DNA of 64,000 nucleotides from UBA830 sp038146925. Its GTDB lineage: Bacteria > Pseudomonadota > Alphaproteobacteria > MPNO01 > UBA830. This document shows, piece after piece, positions 1 through 8,009 of the stretch. The stretch covers positions 372,001 to 436,000 of the forward strand of contig JAYQSP010000001.1 in assembly GCA_038146925.1 (NCBI GenBank), in the 5' to 3' direction. Positions within the stretch are counted from its first letter, which is position 1. Each line of letters begins with the position of its first letter. The position numbers and the translations under genes were made by a program. The notes beneath the pieces were generated by a model that ran no database searches, was not told the origin of the DNA, and saw only the letters and a list, made by a program, of their open reading frames with translations.

Positions 1-272
1 CCCAGCCAGGCGATTTCCGCGTCCTCCCACGGCACCGCGCGGCAGGCGAGGACCAGGCTGTCCGATCTTTCATCGTCCGACAGCGCGTATTCCGAATAGG
101 GCGACATCTCCACGTCGCCCGAAATCAGCCGCGATTTGCAGGCGCCGCAATTCCCCGACCGGCAGCCATGCGGATACGGTACGCCCTGCGCCAGCGCCGC
201 TTCCAGGATCGTCTGGCCGATCTCGACCGCGATCGGGGCGTCGTGCTGGCGGATGGTGACGGTGTAGGTCAT
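1..272 (-). CDS. 2Fe-2S ferredoxin-domain protein, N-terminal part (runs off the window)
   Basis: This reading frame starts with the ATG whose complement is at 270-272 and stays open to the window edge, giving about 90 residues. It has the plant-type 2Fe-2S ligand pattern: Cys37, Cys42 and Cys45 (C-x4-C-x2-C, within GCRSGNCGACKSR) and Cys77 in LACRA. This domain binds a [2Fe-2S] cluster and often forms the front of a flavin-dependent reductase (phenol hydroxylase or CDP-6-deoxyglucoseen reductase type); whether FAD and NAD domains follow cannot be seen. It lies downstream of pyrE on the same strand, separated by a repeat-bearing gap, so shared transcription is uncertain. The domain call is firm, the exact enzyme is not. 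Confidence 0.85.
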   Translation of the reverse strand, partial: MTYTVTIRQHDAPIAVEIGQTILEAALAQGVPYPHGCRSGNCGACKSRLISGDVEMSPYSEYALSDDERSDSLVLACRAVPWEDAEIAWL

Positions 273-296
273 CGGATGAAGTCCACAAAAACATAT

Positions 297-412
297 CCCC
301 CCTCCCCCGCGGGGAGAGGGCTAGGGAGAGGGGGAAGGCCTCTCAGTTATAATTGTTGGCGGGACAGATCACCCTCTCCCTAACCCTCCTCCTCAAGGGG
401 GAGGGGACTAGA
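297..412. repeat. Inverted repeat, REP-like intergenic element
   Basis: Two purine/pyrimidine-rich arms face each other between pyrE and the ferredoxin gene: GGAGAGGGCTAGGGAGAGGG at 313-332 and, as its near-perfect reverse complement, CCCTCTCCCTAACCCTCCTC at 372-391. Each arm is flanked by smaller G-run/C-run hairpins (CCCCCGCGGGG near 304-314; CCTCCTCAAGGGGGAGG near 387-405). Elements of this appearance are dispersed in many proteobacterial genomes. It could also act as a transcription terminator or mRNA stabiliser between the two minus-strand genes. Confidence 0.7.
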
Positions 413-417
413 TTTGA

Positions 418-966
418 CTATTCCCCGAAATCGTCCTTGGTCAGCAGGGAAATCATCCGGATGCCCTGTTCCCTGAAATTGTCTTCCGCGCCCTGAAGCC
501 GGTCGACGATGGTCACCACGATCGGCACCGTGCCGTTGCCTTCGCGTTTCACCGCCTCGATCGCCTGCATGGACGAGCCGCCGGTGGTGGTGACGTCCTC
601 GACGATCAGCACCTTGCCGCCCTTGACCATGTTGCCTTCGACCTGTTTCTCGGTGCCGCGTTCCTTGACCTCCTTGCGGACCAGGAACCCGGGCAGGGGC
701 CGGTCGGTGCCTGACGATGCCATGGCGACGGCAGCGACGATGGGCACGGCGCCGACCGCCATGCCGCCGACGCAGTCGAGATCTTCGCCGGCGACGGCTT
801 CCAGGATCAGTTCCGCGGCCAGCCGCGCGCCTTCCGGGTCCATCACGGTCGGCTTCATGTCGAAATAGAATCCGCTGGACTGCCCCGACGCCAGCTTGAA
901 ATCGCCCCCCCTGGAAAACGATTTGGCCGCGATGATGTCGCGCAGTTTTTTCTTCCGGTCGTCCAT
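418..966 (-). CDS. pyrE: Orotate phosphoribosyltransferase
   Basis: PyrE joins orotate to PRPP to make orotidine 5'-phosphate in de novo pyrimidine synthesis, in the cytoplasm. The 182-residue protein carries the PRPP-binding loop of type I phosphoribosyltransferases (VLIVEDVTTTGGS, residues about 119-131) and the orotate/PRPP segment around residues 96-107 (LVRKEVKERG). The start at 966 was chosen because its ATG shares the A of the preceding gene's TGA (TGATG), giving translational coupling; an upstream GTG at 999 would add eleven residues that do not look conserved. The unusual point is the partner: coupling to a molybdenum hydroxylase large subunit. Confidence 0.95.
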   Translation of the reverse strand: MDDRKKKLRDIIAAKSFSRGGDFKLASGQSSGFYFDMKPTVMDPEGARLAAELILEAVAGEDLDCVGGMAVGAVPIVAAVAMASSGTDRPLPGFLVRKEVKERGTEKQVEGNMVKGGKVLIVEDVTTTGGSSMQAIEAVKREGNGTVPIVVTIVDRLQGAEDNFREQGIRMISLLTKDDFGE

Positions 967-3290
967 CAGGCAGCTTTTCCCTGTTGTATGGCCTGCCACA
1001 CCCGCAGCGGGGTGGCAGGCATGTCGATATCCTTTACGCCGTATTCCGACAGCGCGTCGACGATGGCGTTTATTGCCGCCGCGATCGAACCCACCGTGCC
1101 GGATTCGCCGCCGCCCTTCACGCCAAGCGGGTTGGTCTGGCAGGCTTCCACGAAATCCGAGGTTTCGATCATCGGCAGATCGTCCGCCCGCGGCATGCAG
1201 TAATCGAGGAACGATCCAGCCAGGATCTGGCCGTCCGCGTCATACGTTACGTCCTCCATCAGCGCCTGGCCGATGCCCTGCGCGACGCCGCCATGCACCT
1301 GGCCGCCCAGCAGCAGCGGGTTGATGACCTCGCCGGAATCGTTGACCGCCACATGACGGACCAGTTCCACGAACCCGGTGTCGGGGTCGATTTCTACCTC
1401 CGAAAAATGCGTGCCGTTGGGCCAGTTGGGGCCGGTTTCCGGCGTCCAGGTGGCTTCCGCCTCCAGCCCCAGCCCCAGCTCGCCGGGCCAGCCCATCGGC
1501 ATGTAGGCCATCGGCGCCATGTCGCAGATATGGATGGATTTGTCGGTGCCGGCGACGGTCAGGTTGCCGTCGGCGAATTCGATGTCTTCCTCCGCCGCTT
1601 CCAGCACGTGCGCGGCGATCTTCTTCGCCTTCTCGATGATCTTGTCGGCCGCCAGCTTCAGCGCCGAGCCGCCGATGGTCATCGAGCGCGAGCCGTAGGT
1701 TCCGCGCCCGTAGGTGACCTTGTCGGAATCGCCCTGCACCAGGCGGATCTTCTCGAACGGCACGCCGAGCCAGCTATGGATCATCTGGGCATACACCGTC
1801 TGGTGGCCCTGGCCGTGGCTGTGCGTGCCGGCGACCACCGTCACCGCGCCGGTGTCGTCGAAGCGGATTTCCATCCGGTCGTTGAACGGCGAGGCGAAAT
1901 CGATGAACGAGCACGTGCCCAGCCCGCGCAGCTTGCCGCGCGCGGCGCTTTCGGCCTTGCGGGTCTCGAAGCCGGCGATGTCGGCGACCTCCGCCGCGTG
2001 ATCCGTGATGCCGGAAAAATCGCCGGAATCGTATACCGTCGGGATCAGCGTCGTGAACGGCATCCTGTCCTTGGCGATGTAGTTCCGCTGGCGGATTTCG
2101 ACCGGGTCGATGCCCATCTCGTCGGCCGCGATGTCGAGCAGGCGCTCGACCACGTAGACGGCCTCGGGCCGCCCGGCGCCGCGATAAGGCCCGGTCCAGG
2201 TGGTGTTGCTGAAAACCACGCGGATACGGATATGCATGGCGTCGTATTCGTAGACGTTCTGATACACCATGGAACCGATGCACGCGGGCACCGGCGCCGA
2301 GGCCGAAAGATAGGCGCCGACGCCGTAATCCGCCTTCACTCGGATGGCGAGGATCCTGCCGCTTTCGTCCAGCGCCATTTCGCTGTCGGTCTCGGCGTCG
2401 CGGCCGTGGGTGTCGCTGACCAGCGATTCCGACCGGTCGGCGGTCCATTTCACCGGGCGGCCCAGTTCGCGCGCCGCCCAGGCGCACATCGCGTCTTCCG
2501 GGAACACGCCGTTCTTCATGCCGAACCCGCCGCCGACGTCGGGTGCGATCACCCGGAACGCCGTCGCCGGCTGGTGGAAAATCTCGCCGAAGGTAGGACG
2601 ATGCTGATGCGTGCCCTGGCTCGACATGTAGATCGTCCATTCGCCGCGCGCGCTGCTGTATTCCGATAGCGCGGCGCGCGGCTCCATCGCGTTGGCCGAA
2701 ATGCGGTTGTGATGCAGATCCGCCTTCACCACGTGCGCCGCCTTGGCGAAGGCGGCTTCGGTCGCCTCCGCATCGCCACGGTCCATCTCGAACCACAGAT
2801 TGCCGGCGTTTTCGTCCCACACCAGCGGTGCGCCGTCTTTCACCGCGTCGCGGGTCGATCCGACCGCCGGCAGGGCTTCGTAATCGATTTCGATCATCTC
2901 GGCGGCGTCCTGCGCCTGTGCCAATGTCTCCGCCACCACGAAGGCGACGGGGTCGCCGACGCAGCGCACCCGGTCGCGCGCCAGAATCGGATGCGCCGGG
3001 GTCGGCGACGGCGGGCCGCCGAACGCCATAGGCGGCACGTGGCAATGCAGCGTACCCAGACCCTGGGCCTCGGCATCGGCGCCGGTCAGCACCAGCACAA
3101 CGCCCGGCGCGGCTTTCGCCGCCTCGGCGTTAACGGCGTTGACCTTCGCGTGCGGATGGGGTGAGCGCAGCACATAGCCGACCGCCGTGTGCGGCAGTCG
3201 GATATCGTCCACATACTGCCCCTGACCCATCAGAAATTTCGGATCCTCCGTGCGCGGCACGGGCTGTCCAACACCAAATTGCATCGCCAT
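966..3290 (-). CDS. Xanthine dehydrogenase-family molybdopterin-binding (large) subunit
   Basis: This 774-residue protein belongs to the COG1529 molybdenum hydroxylases (aldehyde oxidase, xanthine dehydrogenase, CO dehydrogenase large subunit). It shows the N-terminal a/b hammerhead segment (VPRTEDPKFLMGQGQYVDD), the molybdopterin motif GGGFGMKNG, and near the C-terminus the conserved GVKGGGESG with the presumed catalytic Glu. The active-site loop reads PYRGAGR, as in form II CoxL-like proteins, not the AYRCSFR of true form I CO dehydrogenases, so the substrate is unknown. The medium (FAD) and small (2Fe-2S) subunits usually found beside it are absent here. It is divergent from dapF and its stop overlaps the pyrE start. 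Confidence 0.9.
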   Translation of the reverse strand: MAMQFGVGQPVPRTEDPKFLMGQGQYVDDIRLPHTAVGYVLRSPHPHAKVNAVNAEAAKAAPGVVLVLTGADAEAQGLGTLHCHVPPMAFGGPPSPTPAHPILARDRVRCVGDPVAFVVAETLAQAQDAAEMIEIDYEALPAVGSTRDAVKDGAPLVWDENAGNLWFEMDRGDAEATEAAFAKAAHVVKADLHHNRISANAMEPRAALSEYSSARGEWTIYMSSQGTHQHRPTFGEIFHQPATAFRVIAPDVGGGFGMKNGVFPEDAMCAWAARELGRPVKWTADRSESLVSDTHGRDAETDSEMALDESGRILAIRVKADYGVGAYLSASAPVPACIGSMVYQNVYEYDAMHIRIRVVFSNTTWTGPYRGAGRPEAVYVVERLLDIAADEMGIDPVEIRQRNYIAKDRMPFTTLIPTVYDSGDFSGITDHAAEVADIAGFETRKAESAARGKLRGLGTCSFIDFASPFNDRMEIRFDDTGAVTVVAGTHSHGQGHQTVYAQMIHSWLGVPFEKIRLVQGDSDKVTYGRGTYGSRSMTIGGSALKLAADKIIEKAKKIAAHVLEAAEEDIEFADGNLTVAGTDKSIHICDMAPMAYMPMGWPGELGLGLEAEATWTPETGPNWPNGTHFSEVEIDPDTGFVELVRHVAVNDSGEVINPLLLGGQVHGGVAQGIGQALMEDVTYDADGQILAGSFLDYCMPRADDLPMIETSDFVEACQTNPLGVKGGGESGTVGSIAAAINAIVDALSEYGVKDIDMPATPLRVWQAIQQGKAA

Positions 3291-3414
3291 TTCCCTTTGT
3301 TCGGTCGTCGTCCCCGATATAGCGCGATATTTACGGAATCGCCGGCTTGAGTCGAGGGGGACGGGTATCTAATCCGCTGGACTTCGCGCCTTTTCCCGCC
3401 ATATTACGCGCGCT

Positions 3415-4275
3415 ATGACCGGATTGCCTTTCACCAAGATGCACGGGCTCGGCAACGATTTCGTGGTGATCGACGCGCGCCGCGGCAAACCCGCCGCCGG
3501 CGTGGAGATTTCGGCTGCCCGGGCGGCGGCGATCGCCGACCGGCGGACCGGGGTGGGGTGCGACCAGTTCATCCTCATCGAGGACGCCCCGGACGGCGAA
3601 TCCCACGCCTTCATGCGCATCCGCAATGCCGACGGCGGCGAGGTCGATGCCTGCGGCAACGCCACGCGCTGCATCGGCGCCGTGCTGCTGGACGAGATCG
3701 ACGGCGACGAGGTGCGCGTGCGCACCGGGGCCGATTTGCTGACGGTCAGACGCGCCGGCTACGGGCTGGTGACGGTCGACATGGGCATCCCGCGCGGCGA
3801 CTGGGACGATATCCCGCTGGCCGCCGAGGCGGACACACTGCATCTCGATCTTTCCTGCGGGCCGCTCAGCGATCCGGCGGCGGTCAGCATGGGCAACCCG
3901 CATGCGACGTTTTTCGTCGACGAAATCGATTCGGTGCCGATCGCGCTGGTCGGCCCGGAGCTGGAGCACGATCCGATATTTCCCGAACGCGCGAATATCG
4001 GCGTCGCCCAGATTCTGGCGCCCGACCGCATGCGGCTGCGCGTCTGGGAACGCGGCGCGGGGCTGACATCGGCCTGCGGCACCGGCGCCTGCGCCGCGGT
4101 GGTCAACGCCAACCGGCGCGATCTGGCGGGCCGGCGCATGGTTGTCGTGGTCGACGGCGGCGAATTGCTGATCGACTGGCGCGAAGACCGGCCCGGCGAA
4201 CAGGGCCGCGTGTTCATGACCGGCCCGGCGGCGACCAGTTTTTCCGGTACGATTTCCGAAAGCCTGCTGGGATGA
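3415..4275 (+). CDS. dapF: Diaminopimelate epimerase
   Basis: DapF interconverts LL- and meso-diaminopimelate, the last step before lysine and the source of the peptidoglycan cross-linking residue. Both catalytic cysteines are present in conserved contexts: Cys80 in DACGNATRC and Cys221 in ACGTGACA, together with the N-terminal signature KMHGLGNDFVVID. At 286 residues it has the normal length. Its TGA overlaps the next gene's ATG by four bases (ATGA), so dapF, mtaB and ftsY form one tight operon, an arrangement common in Alphaproteobacteria. The ATG at 3415 lacks a strong Shine-Dalgarno sequence but fits the family N-terminus. Confidence 0.97.
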   Translation: MTGLPFTKMHGLGNDFVVIDARRGKPAAGVEISAARAAAIADRRTGVGCDQFILIEDAPDGESHAFMRIRNADGGEVDACGNATRCIGAVLLDEIDGDEVRVRTGADLLTVRRAGYGLVTVDMGIPRGDWDDIPLAAEADTLHLDLSCGPLSDPAAVSMGNPHATFFVDEIDSVPIALVGPELEHDPIFPERANIGVAQILAPDRMRLRVWERGAGLTSACGTGACAAVVNANRRDLAGRRMVVVVDGGELLIDWREDRPGEQGRVFMTGPAATSFSGTISESLLG

Positions 4276-5534
4276 CCGCGCCGGAAATTCTTACCTTCGG
4301 CTGCCGTCTGAACGCCTTCGAATCCGAGGTCATGCGCGGCCATGCCGCCGATGCCGGGCTGGAAGACGCGATCATCGTCAATTCCTGCGCCGTCACGGCG
4401 GAGGCCGAGCGCCAGGTGCGCCAGTCGATCCGCCGGGCGCGGCGCGAAAACCCGGATGCCGAAATCATCGTCACCGGCTGCGCCGCGCAGATCGATCCCG
4501 ACAGATACGCCGCCATGGACGAGGTCGACCGGGTGATCGGCAACGAGGAAAAGCTCCGCGCGGAGACCTGGAAGTCGCTGGGGGCGCTGGATATCGACAC
4601 CCCCCGCGTCTCCGTCAACGACATCATGACCGTGCGCGAAACCGCGCCGCATCTGATCTCCGGCTTCGAGGGCCGCGCCCGCGCCTTCGTCGAAATCCAG
4701 CAGGGCTGCGATCACCGCTGCACGTTCTGCATCATCCCGTTCGGCCGCGGCAACAACCGCTCGGTCCCCATCGGGGTGATCGTCGAACAGGTGCGCGCCC
4801 TCGTCGACCAGGGTTATGCCGAAATCGTGCTGACCGGCGTCGACATCACCGATTACGGCCGCGATCTTCCCGGCACGCCGCGCCTGGGCGAAATGATCAA
4901 ACGTCTGCTGGCGCTGGTGCCGGATCTGCCGCGTCTTCGGCTCAGCTCGGTCGATCCGGCGGAGATCGACGACGCACTGTTCGGCCTGATCGCGGACGAG
5001 CCGCGCCTGATGCCGCATTTCCATATCAGCGTGCAGTCGGGCGACGACCTGATCCTGAAACGCATGAAGCGCCGCCATACCCGCGCCGATATCGAACGCT
5101 TCGTCGCCCGCGTGCGGGATCTGCGCCCCGGCGCGGCGTTCGGCGCCGACATCATCGCCGGCTTCCCGACCGAAACCGACGAAGCCTTCGAAAATTCCGT
5201 GTCGCTGGTGCGCGATTGCGGGCTGACCTGGCTGCACGTGTTTCCCTATTCCGAACGCCCCGGCACCCCGGCGGCGAAGATGCCGCAACTGCCCGGCGAC
5301 GTCCGCAAGGCCCGCGCCGCAGACCTGCGCGCGGCGGGGGCGGAACAGGTACGGCGCTTCCTCGACGCGCAGATCGGTTCGGTCGCCGACGTGCTGGTCG
5401 AACAGGACGCGCAGGGCCGCTCGCCCCATTTCGCCAGTGTCCGGATCGAGGGGGCGACGGCGGACGGGCTGATCGTGCCGGCCCGGATCGTCGCGCGTGA
5501 CAACGACACGCTGATCGCGCAAAAAGCGGCATGA
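4272..5534 (+). CDS. mtaB: tRNA (N6-threonylcarbamoyladenosine(37)-C2)-methylthiotransferase MtaB
   Basis: MtaB is a radical-SAM enzyme that converts t6A37 to ms2t6A37 in tRNAs reading ANN codons. The 420-residue protein has the three N-terminal cysteines that bind the auxiliary [4Fe-4S] cluster (Cys11 in FGCRLN, Cys39 in NSCAV, Cys70 in TGCAAQ) and the radical-SAM triad Cys146, Cys150, Cys153 (GCDHRCTFC), followed by a TRAM-like C-terminal segment. The frame is open further upstream inside dapF, but the ATG at 4272, overlapping the dapF stop, gives the family N-terminus. Its stop overlaps the ftsY start (ATGA at 5531-5534). MtaB is preferred over MiaB or RimO because of the TFGCRLN N-terminus and the dapF/ftsY context. 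Confidence 0.93.
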   Translation: MTAPEILTFGCRLNAFESEVMRGHAADAGLEDAIIVNSCAVTAEAERQVRQSIRRARRENPDAEIIVTGCAAQIDPDRYAAMDEVDRVIGNEEKLRAETWKSLGALDIDTPRVSVNDIMTVRETAPHLISGFEGRARAFVEIQQGCDHRCTFCIIPFGRGNNRSVPIGVIVEQVRALVDQGYAEIVLTGVDITDYGRDLPGTPRLGEMIKRLLALVPDLPRLRLSSVDPAEIDDALFGLIADEPRLMPHFHISVQSGDDLILKRMKRRHTRADIERFVARVRDLRPGAAFGADIIAGFPTETDEAFENSVSLVRDCGLTWLHVFPYSERPGTPAAKMPQLPGDVRKARAADLRAAGAEQVRRFLDAQIGSVADVLVEQDAQGRSPHFASVRIEGATADGLIVPARIVARDNDTLIAQKAA

Positions 5535-6469
5535 CCGAAGATAAAGAGAAAAAGGGCTGGCTCGCCCGCCTGCGCGCCGGGCTCAGCCGTACCTCGTCGC
5601 GCCTGTCGGACGGCATCGGCGGCATCTTCACCGGCCGCAAGCTGGACGACGATGCGCTGGAAGAACTGGAAGACCTGCTGATCACGTCGGATCTGGGGGT
5701 TGAGACGGCGGCCAGGCTGTCGGGGGCGCTGGCGCGCACGAAATTCGACAAGGAAGTCTCGGCGGAGGAAATCCGCACCGCCCTGGCGGACGAGGTGGCG
5801 AAAATCCTCGCCCCCGTCGCAAAGCCGCTGACCGCCGGGTCCGGCCACCGGCCGCACATCATCCTGGTGACCGGGGTCAACGGCTCCGGCAAGACGACGA
5901 CCATCGGCAAGCTCGCCAAGCGGCTGAAAGAGGACGGTAAGTCCGTCATGCTGGCGGCGGGCGATACGTTCCGCGCCGCCGCGATCGAACAGCTGAAAAT
6001 CTGGGGTGAGCGCACGGGCTGTCCCGTGGTCGCCAGCGAACAGGGTTCTGATGCCGCCAGCCTCGCGTTCGAGGCCATCGACCGCGCCCGGGCCGAGGGG
6101 GTCGACGTGCTGCTGATCGACACGGCGGGCCGTTTGCAGAACCGCGACGATCTGATGCAGCAGCTGCAGAAGGTCGTCCGCGTGATTTCCAAGCAGGACG
6201 AGACCGCGCCGCACGACACGCTGCTGGTGCTCGACGCCACTACCGGCCAGAACGCCCATTCCCAGGTCGAAACCTTTCAGAGCATGTGCAGCGTCACCGG
6301 GCTGGTCGTTACCAAGCTCGACGGCTCCGCCCGCGGCGGTGTGCTGGTGGCGCTGGCCGAAAAATTCGCGCTGCCCGTCCACGCCATCGGCGTCGGCGAA
6401 GGCGAAGACGACCTCCGCCCCTTCGAGGCCGACGCGTTTGCCCGGTCGCTGGTGGGGCTGGACGGGTAG
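5531..6469 (+). CDS. ftsY: Signal recognition particle receptor FtsY
   Basis: FtsY is the SRP receptor GTPase that docks Ffh-ribosome complexes at the inner membrane for co-translational insertion. The 312-residue protein has a short basic/amphipathic N-terminus, a four-helix N domain (about residues 40-95) and the G domain with GVNGSGKT (115-122), DTAGR (197-201) and TKLDG (261-265). It lacks the long acidic A domain of E. coli FtsY, which is usual in Alphaproteobacteria. It is the last gene of the dapF-mtaB-ftsY unit; its partner ffh lies about 5 kb downstream, beyond the lower-GC accessory stretch. Confidence 0.97.
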   Translation: MTEDKEKKGWLARLRAGLSRTSSRLSDGIGGIFTGRKLDDDALEELEDLLITSDLGVETAARLSGALARTKFDKEVSAEEIRTALADEVAKILAPVAKPLTAGSGHRPHIILVTGVNGSGKTTTIGKLAKRLKEDGKSVMLAAGDTFRAAAIEQLKIWGERTGCPVVASEQGSDAASLAFEAIDRARAEGVDVLLIDTAGRLQNRDDLMQQLQKVVRVISKQDETAPHDTLLVLDATTGQNAHSQVETFQSMCSVTGLVVTKLDGSARGGVLVALAEKFALPVHAIGVGEGEDDLRPFEADAFARSLVGLDG

Positions 6470-6545
6470 TCTTAGCGAGATTCCCGGCCCCCATCCTGAG
6501 GCTGAGACCGCGAAGCGGACGAAGGCTTGCGCGCATCTGGAAGGA

Positions 6546-6584
6546 GCGGGAATGACATGTTTGATAACATCGTGTCATTCCCGC
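6546..6584. repeat. Perfect 12-bp inverted repeat, dispersed-element-like
   Basis: GCGGGAATGACA at 6546-6557 is exactly complementary to TGTCATTCCCGC at 6573-6584, with a 15-base loop. This ATTCCCGC-type palindrome is a recurring form of short intergenic repeats in Proteobacteria. It sits downstream of ftsY, where it could also end transcription, although no T-run follows. The preceding bases (about 6492-6530) contain a second repeat-like tract around CATCCTGAGGCTGAG. Confidence 0.65.
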
Positions 6585-6667
6585 GCTAGCGGGCGCTTGG
6601 GCCTCGAGTAGCCAGAGGCGACCGCTTAAGGTTTTTATTGTGTGCTGGGATATTCTTTTCTAACTTC

Positions 6668-6680
6668 CCAACTAGGTTGG
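6668..6680. promoter_or_regulatory. Palindrome upstream of hupE, possible operator
   Basis: CCAAC-TAG-GTTGG is a perfect 5-bp-arm palindrome 26 bases before the hupE start. A short operator or a small mRNA hairpin would look like this. It does not match the nickel regulator NikR half-site GTATGA, and I cannot assign a regulator. Confidence 0.3.
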
Positions 6681-6705
6681 CCTATCGAAAGTTGCATATA
6701 AAACA

Positions 6706-7314
6706 ATGGAAACTCGACTTTTGCGTAATGCACTGTTTATCGCGTTGTTGTCCCTCTTTTGTCTCCTCCAAACAGCTTCGCTAGGATTTGCGCATACTGG
6801 CGATTACCTGTCAGGCGACTTTTTGAGCGGACTGACACATCCGATTTTCGGTTGGGATCACGTGGTTGCCATGGTTGCGGTGGGGCTGTGGGGCGCTGTT
6901 CTTGGGCGCCCTGCGATATGGGTCCTTCCAATCGTCTTTCCGTTGGTCATGGCGCTGGGGGCAGCGCTTGGGATTGTTGGTATTCGTATCCCATTCATCG
7001 AAGCCGGAATCGCACTGTCGGGTGCCGTATTAGGTCTTTTGATAATGTTTTTGATAAAGGCGCCAATGGCCATTGCGGCTGTTTTGGTGGGGTCGTTTGC
7101 GATTTTTCATGGGCATGCTCACGGGACGGAGTTGCCCGATGCCGCTAACCCGATTGCCTATGCGTTTGGCTTTGTCGTTGCTACCGGTTTACTGCATTTG
7201 GCAGGTATCCTCTTTGGTAACTTGATGGGAAACGAGGTCGGTAAGTTGGTCGTGCGGGGTGGGGGCGGAGTTATTGCCTGTGTCGGGGCGGCATTCCTTT
7301 TCGGCGTCGCTTAA
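6706..7314 (+). CDS. hupE: HupE/UreJ-family nickel (or cobalt) permease
   Basis: HupE/UreJ proteins are inner-membrane secondary permeases for Ni2+ (sometimes Co2+) that supply hydrogenase, urease or cobalamin synthesis. This 202-residue protein has a signal peptide ending near residue 30 (LGFAH), the family motif HPIFGWDH in the first transmembrane helix, and FHGHAHGTE in a later one, giving about six membrane helices. Mature HupE proteins often start with His, which fits here. No clear Shine-Dalgarno sequence precedes the ATG. Codon use and GC are visibly lower than in ftsY or ffh, suggesting transfer. Neither hydrogenase nor urease genes are in the window, so the metal's use is unknown. 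Confidence 0.88.
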   Translation: METRLLRNALFIALLSLFCLLQTASLGFAHTGDYLSGDFLSGLTHPIFGWDHVVAMVAVGLWGAVLGRPAIWVLPIVFPLVMALGAALGIVGIRIPFIEAGIALSGAVLGLLIMFLIKAPMAIAAVLVGSFAIFHGHAHGTELPDAANPIAYAFGFVVATGLLHLAGILFGNLMGNEVGKLVVRGGGGVIACVGAAFLFGVA

Positions 7315-7319
7315 TTTTA

Positions 7320-7985
7320 ATGCGTTTGGCCCTTCATTTATCCTGTCGGCGCTTTGCGGTTACGTTACTCGCGGTGGCGACGACCTTGATTAACAGCATA
7401 TACCCGGGATCGGTCCTCGCACATGATGATTTCAGCGCCCAGCAGAGTCTTTATCAGATCGCCTATGCGGAGTTCCTTTCAGGCATCCGGGCCGTCACCA
7501 TAAACACCCCGGTATTGCTGGGGCTAATCGCGGCCGGACTGTTTTCGGGCATATGGAAACCTTTTGGATTTCGCTTGATTTGGCCCGTTTATCTCGGTGG
7601 GATTGTTGCGGGCGCCCTTGTCGGGTTTTCCGGGGTGGCGCCGTCGACAGTGCCCGCTTACGTCGTGTGTATTGCCGTCAGCCTGCTGGGCGCGGCCGCG
7701 CTAAGCATTCCGGCCGGTGTGATGCGGGTTATTTTCTTTGTTCTAGGTCTAGTCTTGACGAACGAGATCCTGAGCGGACATCGGGCTTCCGATATTCCCT
7801 TGTTCGCATATGTTGGAATTGCGCTGGCGCTTAACCTTGGCCCGTTTGTTCCCGCCGGGTTTGTCGCGTTATCTCATCGCAGATTGCCTTTTACGTGGAC
7901 TCCAATTGTCTGGCGCGCCGGCCTGTCCTGGATCTCCGCGGTTTTATTGTTGACGCTGCTGCTCACGATGAGATCTCCACCTTAA
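7320..7985 (+). CDS. Integral membrane protein, possible partner of HupE
   Basis: The 221-residue product has a signal-peptide-like N-terminus that ends in VLAH and is followed by an acidic stretch (DDFSAQQ). About six hydrophobic segments follow, between roughly residues 60 and 218. It starts five bases after the hupE stop, so the two are almost certainly co-transcribed. It is HupE-like in topology and in its His at the predicted mature N-terminus, but it lacks the HPxxGxDH and HGxAHGxE metal motifs. I do not recognise the family; a metal-transport role is inferred only from context. GC is low, as in hupE. Confidence 0.7.
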   Translation: MRLALHLSCRRFAVTLLAVATTLINSIYPGSVLAHDDFSAQQSLYQIAYAEFLSGIRAVTINTPVLLGLIAAGLFSGIWKPFGFRLIWPVYLGGIVAGALVGFSGVAPSTVPAYVVCIAVSLLGAAALSIPAGVMRVIFFVLGLVLTNEILSGHRASDIPLFAYVGIALALNLGPFVPAGFVALSHRRLPFTWTPIVWRAGLSWISAVLLLTLLLTMRSPP

Positions 7986-8009
7986 TCGGGATCGCCTTTT
8001 TTAATTCCT

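Noticed and set aside
984..2669. Long plus-strand open frame (561 codons) opposite the molybdenum hydroxylase
   Set aside because: Shadow of the minus-strand gene; composition (Arg, His, Ala, Val rich) is not protein-like and no ribosome-binding site or family motif is seen.
966..3290. Aerobic carbon monoxide dehydrogenase (CoxL)
   Set aside because: The active-site loop is PYRGAGR instead of AYRCSFR, and coxM/coxS are absent.
6697..6702. TATAAA as a -10 box for hupE
   Set aside because: It lies only a few bases before the ATG and has no -35 partner at workable spacing.
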